A stretch of DNA of 46,596 bases from Cylindrospermum sp. FACHB-282. GTDB taxonomy: Bacteria; Cyanobacteriota; Cyanobacteriia; Cyanobacteriales; Nostocaceae. The translations under genes and the position numbers were made by a program. Positions 8,755-17,309 of this stretch are shown piece by piece. The stretch is from positions 1-46,596 of the forward strand of contig NZ_JACJRJ010000048.1 in the NCBI RefSeq assembly GCF_014697195.1. The letters run 5' to 3'. Within the stretch, counting starts at the first letter, position 1. Each line of letters begins with the position of its first letter. The notes below the pieces were generated by a model. The model worked only from the letters and a program-made list of their open reading frames with translations, did no database searches and had not been told where the DNA came from.

Positions 8755-8952
8755 TACCCCTTAAGTCGGGGATTCCCCCTAGACGTCTCATCAATTTAAA
8801 TGAGTGGGAGTTCAAATCATGTTGCTGTTACAAATTTTGTTACAAACTGAGAGTTTGGCTAATCAAAAACTGTCTTAAAATTGGTTATCCTATCCTTAAG
8901 TCTGCTGTCTACACTCATGGCAGCAGGATTAAAAGCTAGGCCCAGATAAAAG

Positions 8953-9636
8953 ATGCAACTAGCACCCCTGTTCCCGATTATTTACCGTCTTCTCCAACCG
9001 AGTTTTCCTAACTGCCTTTGGGGTGGGGATGGGAATAAAAAAGCGATCGCTTTAACCTTTGATGATGGCCCCCATCCGCAATACACACCGCAGGTTTTGG
9101 CAGTTTTAGACCGTTACCAGATTCCCGCTAGTTTCTTTTGGTTGGGTGCTTGTGTCAACCGTTCTCCAGAAATTGCTGCCTCTGTTTGCGATCGCGGACA
9201 CTGGATTGGCTTGCATGGTTATGATCATCGTTCTTTTCCCATGCTTTCCCCCACTGACCTAAAAGACAGTTTAGAAAAAACCCAAGCCGCTATTTATCAC
9301 GCTTGCAACATCCAACCTGAACAAGTGCGCGATGTTCGACCCCCCAATGGTTTATTCACTCCCGCTACTTTAAAATTATTGCTTCAGTGGAATTACAGAG
9401 CAGTAATGTGGAGCGTTGTACCGGAAGATTGGGTGCGTCCAGGGGTGACAACTGTAGTCCAGCGAGTACTTCAGCAGGTGAAAAACGGCTCCTTAATTGT
9501 CTTGCATGATGGTGTTTGCGGTGGAGAGGATGTTGCCGCTACTATCGAAATACTCATTCCTCAACTATTGCGACAAGGCTATCATTTTGTGACGGTTGAT
9601 GCTTTGTGGACACAAATTCCAATTAATTTGGTTTGA
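8953..9636 (+). CDS. Polysaccharide deacetylase (NodB homology, CE4)
   Basis: A 227-residue CE4 deacetylase, expected to remove N-acetyl groups from peptidoglycan or exopolysaccharide using a divalent metal. All five CE4 motifs are present: TFDDGP (Asp37, Asp38), HGYDH (metal ligands His88 and His92), RPPNG (motif 3), WSVVPEDW (motif 4) and LIVLHDG (motif 5). No clear signal peptide is visible, although the first 15 residues are hydrophobic. It converges with, and overlaps by 14 bp, the mltA-like gene on the opposite strand, placing two wall-modifying enzymes tail to tail. Confidence 0.88.
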   Translation: MQLAPLFPIIYRLLQPSFPNCLWGGDGNKKAIALTFDDGPHPQYTPQVLAVLDRYQIPASFFWLGACVNRSPEIAASVCDRGHWIGLHGYDHRSFPMLSPTDLKDSLEKTQAAIYHACNIQPEQVRDVRPPNGLFTPATLKLLLQWNYRAVMWSVVPEDWVRPGVTTVVQRVLQQVKNGSLIVLHDGVCGGEDVAATIEILIPQLLRQGYHFVTVDALWTQIPINLV

Positions 9637-10915
9637 GTAGTAGATAAAATAATTGCCCGTTACTAACTGTTACCCCTGCGCGATCGCCTGCTAATGTGCC
9701 AGTACCTAAAAAGTAATCTACTCTACCTGCACCTTTAATTGCACCCCCCGCATCTTGGTCAAGAACAAAACGGCTAATGGTGCGATGTTCTATTTTATTG
9801 GCATTATTGGCAAAGGGAATAGCAGCGCGAATTAAGGCTAAAGCACCAGGAGGCATGAGGGATTTATCTGTAGCAATTGAACGTTCTGCTGTTAAGGGTA
9901 CGTTGATTGAACCTGTTGCTGGTGTACCGTGGTTTTCTTGAAAAAATACAAAACTGCGATCGCGGGGGATATAAATATTTAAGTCTTGAGGATGTTTGTG
10001 GAAATAGTCGAGAATCATGGGCATAGTCACACCTGTTGAGGGTAATTTGCCATCATTTATCAGTTCTCGACCAATGCTTTTATAATCATAAGCGATATTA
10101 CCCGCATAACCGATGGTTGTTTGAGTGCCATCAGTTAGCTGAAGTCGCGCTGAACCTTGAATTTGCGCTTGATATGGTTCTAGGCGATCGCGAAACCAAA
10201 ACAATTCTAGCCCCCGCAGTTTACCTTTTGCACCTTGCAAACCATCTGCACCTTCTAACTCTAAACGCGGGGGATGAGGCTTAGTCCAGGAATTTAAATC
10301 AGGGGGTAATCGATAAACAGGATAACGATACTCTGCTGTAGGAGTCCGACTTGCAGCATACATCGGTTCATAGTAAGCGGTAAATAAAACAGTTCCTTGA
10401 CTATCCTTACCAACTGACTGATAAAAGACAAATTCTTTTTCTATCGCTGCGTGAAGTGCTGCTGAGGAATTAGTTGTGAGTAGTAGTTCGCGAAATCTTT
10501 GTAAACTTTTGAAAACGCGATCGCGAGTAATTCCCACCACGGGATACCTTTGATAAACAGCCACAGCGCCAGATGTTTGCAAGTATCCCAAACTGCGATC
10601 TATAGCCGTCAACAATGCCTTTTTGTCGGCAATTTGACTATTTTCACCCTCATAAATTACCTGATCCAAACAAGAGGGATCATCTTGACAACAAGTAACT
10701 GATGCTCTTTGTAAAAGTACTGGACGTAAAGATGTTTTTTGCTGTTGTGTGGTAAAGTCAACTGGTAAATTCCACTTCTTTAGCTGACATTCTGGCAGAC
10801 TGAGTTGCGGTTTTCCCATTGGTTGAATCCGCACCAGAAAAATCAACAAAACTATCGGTAGGCTGATAGTGATGGCAATGAATATCTTTTTCATCCAAAA
10901 AATCAAAATTTTCAA
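9623..10915 (-). CDS. mltA: MltA-type murein lytic transglycosylase with 3D domain
   Basis: A 430-residue membrane-bound lytic transglycosylase that cleaves the MurNAc-GlcNAc bond of peptidoglycan. Residues 8-30 form an N-terminal signal anchor (MKKIFIAITISLPIVLLIFLV). The MltA domain shows TAYYEPMYAASRT, EYRYPVYRLPPDL, RDRLEPYQAQIQGSARLQL and YAGNIAYDYKSIGREL. The C-terminal 3D domain carries FVLDQDAGGAIKGAGRVDYFLGTG, with the Asp residues expected in the active site. There is no lipobox, so it is probably anchored by the N-terminal helix. The 3' end overlaps the convergent deacetylase gene by 14 bp. Confidence 0.9.
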   Translation of the reverse strand: MKILIFWMKKIFIAITISLPIVLLIFLVRIQPMGKPQLSLPECQLKKWNLPVDFTTQQQKTSLRPVLLQRASVTCCQDDPSCLDQVIYEGENSQIADKKALLTAIDRSLGYLQTSGAVAVYQRYPVVGITRDRVFKSLQRFRELLLTTNSSAALHAAIEKEFVFYQSVGKDSQGTVLFTAYYEPMYAASRTPTAEYRYPVYRLPPDLNSWTKPHPPRLELEGADGLQGAKGKLRGLELFWFRDRLEPYQAQIQGSARLQLTDGTQTTIGYAGNIAYDYKSIGRELINDGKLPSTGVTMPMILDYFHKHPQDLNIYIPRDRSFVFFQENHGTPATGSINVPLTAERSIATDKSLMPPGALALIRAAIPFANNANKIEHRTISRFVLDQDAGGAIKGAGRVDYFLGTGTLAGDRAGVTVSNGQLFYLLLKPN

Positions 10916-10954
10916 TCAATTTTAAATTCAACAATTAAAACCTTCTCCCCAACT

Positions 10955-11010
10955 ACCAATGACCAATGACCAATGACCAATGACCAATGACCAATGACCA
11001 ATGACCAATG
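10955..11010. repeat. Heptanucleotide tandem array (ACCAATG) x8
   Basis: Eight perfect head-to-tail copies of ACCAATG lie in the gap between the mltA-like gene and pcxA, ending 7 bp beyond the pcxA stop codon. This matches the short tandemly repeated repetitive (STRR) sequences described in heterocystous cyanobacteria. Copy number is likely to vary between strains. Confidence 0.95.
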
Positions 11011-11017
11011 ACCCATT

Positions 11018-12331
11018 CTATTCATTCATATTACGGTAAGTAGCGACTGCTGAAGGCGATATCCGATTCAAGTAACGGAAAATCCAGTATTTAAAAATTG
11101 TATCTAAAATCACGGGAAATGTCGCAATAAACAAGAAGATAAAATCTCTATTTGCTGGTAATCCCCAATGATGCGATATCCCTTCAAGAACTACTTCCCA
11201 GCCATGAGGGGAGTGAAAACCAACAAAGACATCAGTAAACAAAATGATAATAAATGCTTTGGCACTATCACTCAAACCATAAACAATATGATCAAAGAAA
11301 TCTTTTAGCACCACAATAGAAGAATTGCTAATTAGCAAAAGCCAGATGAACGCCCCAACAGAAAAAATATCTGCAAACACATTTTTAATAGCATTGGCGC
11401 TTTCTTTGCTAAATTCTTCAGCCACCTCCCGCGCTTTCTCTTTCATCTTGGTTTCTGCTTCTTCATTAGAAAGAGGTGGTGCATTGCTAATGAGGTTTTC
11501 AAACTTGATTCTCTCTTCAAACCTTTGCAGTTGTTCAAGTGCTTCTTCTTCCATCTCAAAATTGAGAAATACTTGCACTGTCTCTGAACTTCTCAAACGA
11601 TCAACTAGCGGACCTACCACCAAAAATTTTGATAGCTGATGAGTTAGCAGTGGTACTATAATTAGTAGGAGAATAAATCTGATAGATATAATTGTTCTTT
11701 TTTGGTTCTGACGAAAACTTTTAACAACATCTTGCTCAGAGTTGGGATCTAATTCTACTTGTAGACGATTGATGGTACTTAAAATCGAACGGGGTAATAT
11801 ACCAGTTGTATCAGCTTTTCTCTGTGGTTTTTTATCAAGATTTTGAGCGGGTAAGTTGGGGGATATTGGTTGAGCAATTGCTGAATCAATGGATGTAGTA
11901 GAAGCTTGATTAACTAAACTTGAAGAAGTTGTTTCCAGATTAAAGGTAGTATATTTTGATATAACTTGATCAATGAATTTTAGCTTTTCTAAAATTGAGG
12001 AACGACTGGGATATTCGATATCTGCTTTATCAGCAGCTTTTTGATGACTTTCATCTGAAAACCAACGACTAGCTTTAAACTCTGTCAGCCGCATTCTGGC
12101 ATTTTTTATCAGTTTTTTGAGGTCTGACTCAAAATAATCCATCACACTACTGCTATAGATAGCAGATTCACAGTCTATTGGATTACCGTTAAAATGCTTA
12201 TTTTCGATTTCCTTAATTTTTAATGCCGCTTGGTAAGCTTCATCTAAAGCACGTTCTGGTGTCCTTAAATACCATCGGTAAGCAGCCAGTAAGAATGGGT
12301 AAATTTTTTGGCTAAATACAGAGTTTTTCAT
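11018..12331 (-). CDS. pcxA: Proton extrusion protein PcxA (CemA/CotA family)
   Basis: Cytoplasmic-membrane protein needed for light-dependent, Na+-linked proton extrusion in cyanobacteria and homologous to chloroplast CemA. The 437-residue protein has a long N-terminal cytosolic region (YRWYLRTPERALDEAYQAALKIKEIE) found in cyanobacterial PcxA but not in CemA. Four hydrophobic segments follow in the C-terminal half (IRFILLLIIVPLLTH, FADIFSVGAFIWLLLISN, AKAFIIILFTDVFVGFHSPHGWE, FLFIATFPVILDTIFKYWIF). The HSPHGWE motif and final YLNRISPSAVATYRNMNE are strongly conserved features. The ATG at 12331 is preferred over an in-frame TTG nine bases upstream because GGATG-like sequence lies about 10 nt before it. 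Confidence 0.9.
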   Translation of the reverse strand: MKNSVFSQKIYPFLLAAYRWYLRTPERALDEAYQAALKIKEIENKHFNGNPIDCESAIYSSSVMDYFESDLKKLIKNARMRLTEFKASRWFSDESHQKAADKADIEYPSRSSILEKLKFIDQVISKYTTFNLETTSSSLVNQASTTSIDSAIAQPISPNLPAQNLDKKPQRKADTTGILPRSILSTINRLQVELDPNSEQDVVKSFRQNQKRTIISIRFILLLIIVPLLTHQLSKFLVVGPLVDRLRSSETVQVFLNFEMEEEALEQLQRFEERIKFENLISNAPPLSNEEAETKMKEKAREVAEEFSKESANAIKNVFADIFSVGAFIWLLLISNSSIVVLKDFFDHIVYGLSDSAKAFIIILFTDVFVGFHSPHGWEVVLEGISHHWGLPANRDFIFLFIATFPVILDTIFKYWIFRYLNRISPSAVATYRNMNE

Positions 12332-12418
12332 CGTAAACAATCATCCAGCATTTTTTGGTGATTCTTAAACTTAAGTTAGCGCACGAGGTATACTAACAAA
12401 TCTACAAGGAGACTGTTT

Positions 12419-14626
12419 GTGGTTTCTCATTCTGTTTGGATTATTGGCACTAGTCGCACTGGTAAGACCACTTGCTTGGTAGAGCAGTTTTGTCGCTGGG
12501 TGCAAGGTGATAGCCAAGATATCGAATCATTTTATACTAAAAATCAAGGGCAAAAGAAAACAGATAGCACTCCAAAACCTTTGTATCTTCGACAAACAGA
12601 ACCAGGAGTTTTAGTCTTAGCGGCTAATGATGATAATCGCCGAGAATTCAGTGATGCGATTGTTACAAAAACTGTAGGTAAATATCCAATTCGTGCCAAA
12701 ACACCACTAGGTTTTTTTCAGGATGAGGTGATTTTATTTTGGCCGTTGCTGATTCAGTCATTGCAGCTAAAAGGACAATTTCCGGTAAGATTACGCCCAG
12801 AAACTGAGCAGGAATTGGCGACAAAACTCTGGCGTTCTCAGTTAGACGAAGAAACTTTGCGTCGTGCGGGAGTGAATGAGTACCGCTTGGTGCGTCGCAT
12901 CTTGGACTTATGGCAATTAGCGGCTTACAGTGGTACACCATCTGAAGATATTGCCCAGATTTTGCAAAGTGGCTTACAGGAGAATGCCATAAATTTAGAA
13001 CCAGAATTTTTGGTGTCTTTGTTGCTAGATTGGCGTAACTGGTGTTTAGAGAGGGGGTTACTGACTTATGGAATGATTACCGAACTCTACAGCCAGCACT
13101 TATTAACTAATTGCCAATATCAGCAGCGTCTAGTGCAACGTTATCAGGCGGTGCTAGCGGATGATGTTGATGATTATCCTGCTATAGCCTATCACTTGTT
13201 TAAGTTTTTGTTAGATCAAGGTGCTGTAGGAGCGTTTAGTTATAATCCCGATGGTGCAGTACGTTTGGGATTGGGAGCAGATCCCAATTATTTGCAAGGG
13301 TTAGCAGGGCTTTGTCAGGTAGAAAATTTAACTGGGCCGCCGCTAGATAGTTTGGCTGTTCAACTTGTAACACCAATACTTGAATTAATTATACAACCGA
13401 TAGAAATATTGAGTTTGCCAGAGTCTGTGCAGTTAATTCAAACTACCTCTCGCGCTCAATTATTGCGGGATACAGCAGAGGTAATCATTAATGCCATCAA
13501 GTCTGGGCAAGCAGAGCCGGAGGAAGTAGCGATTATTGCCCCTGGGTTAGATGCGATCGCACGTTATACCCTCATAGAAATCCTGACCAAGCAAAATATT
13601 CAGGTAGAACCGCTTAATGACCAACGTCCCCTAATTAGTGTACCCGTAGTTCGCGCTTTACTCACCTTGATCTCCCTAGTTTATCCTGGCTTGGGGCGGT
13701 TAGTAGATCGGGATGCTGTAGCTGAGATGTTAGTTGTCTTGAGTCGGAGACAACAACCACCAGAAAACTCCTCAGAACTGAAAACGAGGCAACCAGCATG
13801 GACTACAGATATTGATCCTGTACGCGCTGGGTTAATTGCCGATTACTGCTTTGTACCCCATCCCGATCACCCTAACTTGTTACCAGTCAAAGCCTTTGAG
13901 CGCTGGGATAGGATCGGCTATGCTGCCACCACAGCCTATCATCGGATATTGCAGTGGTTAGAAAAACAGCGATTTACTGAAAGCAACCCTACAGAAACGC
14001 GCCTCCCCAGCCCGATTTACCTGTTATACCTGGCAATTGTGCACTTTCTGTGTAGCGAACGTCATCCTGCCTACGACCAACTGGCAGTACTGCGGGAATT
14101 ACTAGAAACCGCCCAACACTACTGGGAAATTGATACCAGACTCAGACAAATTGATCTAGTAGAGACAACAGATCATGCCACCATTGCCGAATTTATTCAA
14201 CTGCTGCGGCGTGGTACTATCACCGCTAACCCTTATCCCCTGCGTTCCATCGGCCCAGCCTCTAAGGCTGTCACCTTAGCCACAATCTTTCAATATCGCT
14301 CTAGTAGACGATTTCACCGTTGGCATTTCTGGCTTGATGCTGGTTCACCTCTGTGGGCAAAAGGTGGTGCGGCTACTCTGTTTGGTGCCAACTTGTTTCT
14401 GCAAGAAAGGCTAGGAGAGCCTTGGACAGCAGAAGATGAAGCATTAGCCGAACAACAACGATTGCGGAGGATTTTAGCCGATTTACTTGCCCGTGTATCC
14501 CAGAAAGTTTATTTGTGTCACAGCGATTTAGCCGTGAATGGACAAGAACAACTAGGGCCGCTTTTACCCTTGGTAAGTGCCTGTGTTGCAGATATTCCGG
14601 TGGCTAGTGTTAGTAGCTGTAAGTAA
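12419..14626 (+). CDS. Large P-loop protein, degenerate SF1 (UvrD/AddB-like) helicase fold
   Basis: A 735-residue protein starting at GTG with a good ribosome site (AAGGAG, 7 nt upstream). It opens with a Walker A loop, GTSRTGKTT (about residues 10-18), in the position expected for an SF1A helicase. VLADDVDDYPAIAYHLF (about 245-260) sits where UvrD-type helicases have Walker B 'DE-QD'. VAIIAPGLDAIARYTLIEIL and PLISVPVVRALLTLISLVYPG resemble the C-terminal RecA-like domain of UvrD/PcrA/AddB proteins. Canonical motifs III and VI are not clear, so helicase activity is doubtful; the fold could serve DNA-end processing without translocation. It is divergent from pcxA and has no partner gene. I recall homologues in cyanobacteria under the loose name 'recombinase family protein'. 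Confidence 0.55.
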   Translation: MVSHSVWIIGTSRTGKTTCLVEQFCRWVQGDSQDIESFYTKNQGQKKTDSTPKPLYLRQTEPGVLVLAANDDNRREFSDAIVTKTVGKYPIRAKTPLGFFQDEVILFWPLLIQSLQLKGQFPVRLRPETEQELATKLWRSQLDEETLRRAGVNEYRLVRRILDLWQLAAYSGTPSEDIAQILQSGLQENAINLEPEFLVSLLLDWRNWCLERGLLTYGMITELYSQHLLTNCQYQQRLVQRYQAVLADDVDDYPAIAYHLFKFLLDQGAVGAFSYNPDGAVRLGLGADPNYLQGLAGLCQVENLTGPPLDSLAVQLVTPILELIIQPIEILSLPESVQLIQTTSRAQLLRDTAEVIINAIKSGQAEPEEVAIIAPGLDAIARYTLIEILTKQNIQVEPLNDQRPLISVPVVRALLTLISLVYPGLGRLVDRDAVAEMLVVLSRRQQPPENSSELKTRQPAWTTDIDPVRAGLIADYCFVPHPDHPNLLPVKAFERWDRIGYAATTAYHRILQWLEKQRFTESNPTETRLPSPIYLLYLAIVHFLCSERHPAYDQLAVLRELLETAQHYWEIDTRLRQIDLVETTDHATIAEFIQLLRRGTITANPYPLRSIGPASKAVTLATIFQYRSSRRFHRWHFWLDAGSPLWAKGGAATLFGANLFLQERLGEPWTAEDEALAEQQRLRRILADLLARVSQKVYLCHSDLAVNGQEQLGPLLPLVSACVADIPVASVSSCK

Positions 14627-14685
14627 GTATGCCAAAAGGAATCAAACTATATTAAGTAAAGTAACAAATGTTGAAATTAGCTCCT

Positions 14686-14707
14686 AGGGAGGGCTAAAGC
14701 CCTCCCT
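14686..14707 (+). terminator. Perfect 9-bp hairpin after the helicase-like gene
   Basis: AGGGAGGGC (14686-14694) and GCCCTCCCT (14699-14707) form a perfect 9-bp, GC-rich stem with a TAAA loop, 60 bp downstream of the preceding stop codon. There is no T-run after it, so it is either a weak terminator or part of a dispersed palindromic repeat. Confidence 0.45.
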
Positions 14708-15173
14708 ATCTCCTGTACTCGCCCTAGGCGGTAAGCGCAGCTATGCCCCCTTCTCTTGACAAAGTAGGGCACAGAGCCGCTTACTACAAACCTTTAATTA
14801 TTTACATTGCTCTACTTAGGCTGAAAATTTGCGTTTTTGTTTTTTTACCAAAAATTTACATAAGATTAATTTTTTTGGTCTGTATTAATTACATTATCTA
14901 AGTATAATAATGAAAGTTTTCAGCAGTTTACATTTGAAGAAACTACATTGTACAGAGGTTGCACAAACAGCCTCTAGATATGTTTAAATTTTCCCACTAT
15001 AGTTCCTTCTACTTAAATGTGCTGTAACTTAAAACATCTGAGAATCAAGGCAAACATTGGGTAAGTTATGTATGTAACTAATACTTAATGACGAGTTAAT
15101 TGTACCAAAGCTCTTTTTAACTAAGTAGATATCTCTGCGGCTCACTTCTAGATGCTTTTTGAGCAAAATCAAC
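14708..15173. other. Intergenic region upstream of cyanoexosortase A
   Basis: No credible gene was found on either strand. The left part (14715-14790) has imperfect inverted sequence (GGCGGTAAGC near 14726 against GCCGCTTAC near 14778), typical of a decayed palindromic repeat. The remainder is AT-rich and presumably holds the exosortase promoter, but no specific operator can be named. Confidence 0.5.
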
Positions 15174-16028
15174 ATGAATAACCTCAGCTCACTGAAATTC
15201 TTCAAACATGAGCCGTTCTGGCTTTTGAGCATTGCTGCTGCCTTAGAGGCAATTTGCATCACTTTAGTTTGGCGTGCTGATGATTCTGGTCATTTGGCGA
15301 TGAATATTCTGTTTTTGTGCGCCACAGGTAGCCTGCTGTGGGACAAACGCCATAAACTGACTTTTGAGACGGGAGTCTTGCCCAGCATTGTGGGTATAGT
15401 ACTGATTGGTTGGGTGCTATGGCAAAGTGCTACTTTGAATGTGGATCATACTCTTCGTCTACTATCATTCACTTCTGCCCTTGGCGTCAGCTTGCTGGCT
15501 TCTGGTTTTAAAGGATTAAAGCAATATTGGGAGGAACTGATAATCCTGTTTTTCCTGGGCGTACCAAGTGTAGTGGCTAAACTCTTGTTTGATCTTTCGC
15601 CCTTGACTGCCAGATTTTCAGGTTTGATTTTGTGGTATTTGGGTTTTGATGTTTCCGTGACTGGCATCAGCGTCCATCTGCCAAAAGGAAGCATCAAGGT
15701 TGTTTATGAATGTTCTGGCATCGATATTATTACTTATATCTTGGGAATAGCCGTAATTGCCCTGGTGATGTTTCCTATTGCCCGCAGCAAGCGACTTCTG
15801 GTGGCGATTTTCGGCATTATCCTGGGATTTTTTATCAATGCGGTTCGAGTTGCCATGTTGGCACTAATGGCAGGAGCAAATCATGCTGCCTTTGATGACT
15901 GGCATGGGGGAAAGGCTTCCTATTCATTTGCTCTCATAGCTATCCTAATTTTTGGGGCTGTTTATATGTTTCTGCTATGGCAAGAAGAACAGCAAGCCAA
16001 GAATATTCAGAAGCCTGAAGAAGTTTAG
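15174..16028 (+). CDS. crtA: Cyanoexosortase A
   Basis: A 284-residue polytopic membrane cysteine protease/transpeptidase of the exosortase family, predicted to process PEP-CTERM-type substrates at the membrane. About eight helices are visible. The three catalytic residues of the family are present in context: Cys180 (VYECSGID), Arg225 (INAVRVAML) and His244 (DDWHGG). The ATG at 15174 is chosen over an in-frame TTG five codons upstream. The gene usually found beside it, encoding the cyanoexosortase A-associated protein, is not seen in this window; the next gene is an unrelated YbjQ-like fragment. The symbol follows TIGRFAM use and is unrelated to carotenoid crtA. Confidence 0.85.
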   Translation: MNNLSSLKFFKHEPFWLLSIAAALEAICITLVWRADDSGHLAMNILFLCATGSLLWDKRHKLTFETGVLPSIVGIVLIGWVLWQSATLNVDHTLRLLSFTSALGVSLLASGFKGLKQYWEELIILFFLGVPSVVAKLLFDLSPLTARFSGLILWYLGFDVSVTGISVHLPKGSIKVVYECSGIDIITYILGIAVIALVMFPIARSKRLLVAIFGIILGFFINAVRVAMLALMAGANHAAFDDWHGGKASYSFALIAILIFGAVYMFLLWQEEQQAKNIQKPEEV

Positions 16029-16139
16029 GTGCCATCTGTGTTGAGTTGACTGAAGAGGCAGGGGACAGGGAGCTTTCTAGCAGGGGGAGAGTTTTCAGAT
16101 TTTTGCACAGAAGCAGAAATCATAACTAATCAGCCGGAC

Positions 16140-16481
16140 ATGATATTAAGATATCCCTGGTTGGGGCAGTGGTTTAGAACTCTTGGTAAAAATACTGAAA
16201 TGACCAACTTCACCGAAGGGCTTTATGATGCCCGTGAACTGTCAATGGAACGGATGCAGGTTGAAGCTGCCCAACTCCAAGCCGAAGGAATCATTGGTGC
16301 AAATATTCATGAGCATCAATACTCTTGGAGTTCTCATGTAATTGAGTTCTTTGCTTTGGGAACAGCAGTTACACCCACCCGCACAGATCACCATATACCT
16401 ACGCCGCACTTAACCCTCTCTTTGAATGACCCACCACCGGTAATCAATACAGTGTTGGCTCCTCCAAGTGCAGACCACTAA
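16140..16481 (+). CDS. YbjQ/DUF74-like heavy-metal-binding domain protein, probably a C-terminal fragment
   Basis: A 113-residue product containing one recognisable domain (about residues 25-80): LYDARELSMERMQVEAAQLQAEGI, then HEHQYSWSSHVIEFFALGTAV. This is the YbjQ-like/heavy-metal-binding pattern, in which an R-M-x-x-E-A-x-x-L-x-A-x-G-I helix precedes an EFFA-GTAV strand. Proteins I recall with this ending carry an additional upstream copy of the domain; here the sequence starts abruptly with LGQWFRTLGKNTEMT. No upstream remnant was found in the 111-bp gap after the exosortase gene. It may be a short real gene or the tail of a decayed longer one. The last 30 residues are Pro/His-rich and unstructured. 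Confidence 0.6.
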   Translation: MILRYPWLGQWFRTLGKNTEMTNFTEGLYDARELSMERMQVEAAQLQAEGIIGANIHEHQYSWSSHVIEFFALGTAVTPTRTDHHIPTPHLTLSLNDPPPVINTVLAPPSADH

Positions 16482-16587
16482 AAAAGCATCAAACCCATGG
16501 CAGAGCAGGGGACATTGCATCATGGCCAAACTCTTTAAAATATATAAGTAAGGCAAAATCTCACATGACAAATCAGAGTTAGAATCA

Positions 16588-17256
16588 ATGGCGTTATTTG
16601 GATTTGGTAAAAAGCTGGCTATCCCTACTCCTGAGCAAGCTTTGCCAGGAAGAGCAGAGTCTATATCTGTACCTGCTAAACACTATGTCAATGGCAATCG
16701 GCTGAAATCTCCTTTTCCCGATGGATTGGAAACAGCCATGTTTGGACTAGGCTGTTTTTGGGGTGCAGAACGCAAATTCTGGCAACTTGACGGAGTTTAC
16801 ACCACAGCAGTGGGTTACGCCGCAGGCACTACGCCTAATCCCACCTATGAAGAGGTGTGTACTGGCATGACTGGTCACAATGAAGTAGTATTGGTGGTAT
16901 TTGACCCAAAAGTAATTAGTTATTCCCAACTACTGAAAGTTTTTTGGGAAAGCCATAACCCCACCCAAGGGATGCGCCAAGGTAATGATACTGGCACTCA
17001 ATATCGTTCAGGAATTTACGTCTATTCTCCAAGTCAAAAGCAGCTGGCAGAAGCATCGCGGCAAGCTTATCAGCCAGCCCTCAGCAGTGCTGGTTATGGG
17101 CAAATTAGCACAGAAATCTTGGATGCTCCTGAGTTCTACTATGCAGAAGCCTACCATCAGCAGTACTTGGCCAAAAACCCTAGAGGTTATTGTGGCTTAG
17201 GAGGTACTAATGTAGCTTGTCCTGTAGGAATCAATGAAGCCCAAGTGACTGGCTAA
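16588..17256 (+). CDS. msrA: Peptide-methionine (S)-S-oxide reductase MsrA
   Basis: Repairs oxidised methionine (the S-epimer of methionine sulfoxide) in proteins, using thioredoxin as reductant. The 222-residue protein has the catalytic motif GCFWG with nucleophile Cys56, followed by [33 protein letters not shown] and GTQYRSGIY, all typical of MsrA. Candidate recycling cysteines lie near the C-terminus ([15 protein letters not shown]). A 50-residue N-terminal extension ([19 protein letters not shown]) is normal for cyanobacterial members. It is apparently monocistronic; no msrB is nearby. Confidence 0.95.
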   Translation: MALFGFGKKLAIPTPEQALPGRAESISVPAKHYVNGNRLKSPFPDGLETAMFGLGCFWGAERKFWQLDGVYTTAVGYAAGTTPNPTYEEVCTGMTGHNEVVLVVFDPKVISYSQLLKVFWESHNPTQGMRQGNDTGTQYRSGIYVYSPSQKQLAEASRQAYQPALSSAGYGQISTEILDAPEFYYAEAYHQQYLAKNPRGYCGLGGTNVACPVGINEAQVTG

Positions 17257-17309
17257 ATGCTAACTACCGTACCTTTATGGGTGCGGTGGTTAGCTTTGGC
17301 TGAAATTTT

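Noticed and set aside
8795-8822. tRNA T-arm-like sequence (GGAGTTCAAATC) near a hairpin
   Set aside because: The flanking bases do not form a T-stem and no acceptor or anticodon arm could be built; treated as chance or repeat remnant.
15029-15262. 77-residue minus-strand frame upstream of cyanoexosortase A
   Set aside because: Overlaps the start of the exosortase gene on the other strand and has no recognisable motif or ribosome site.
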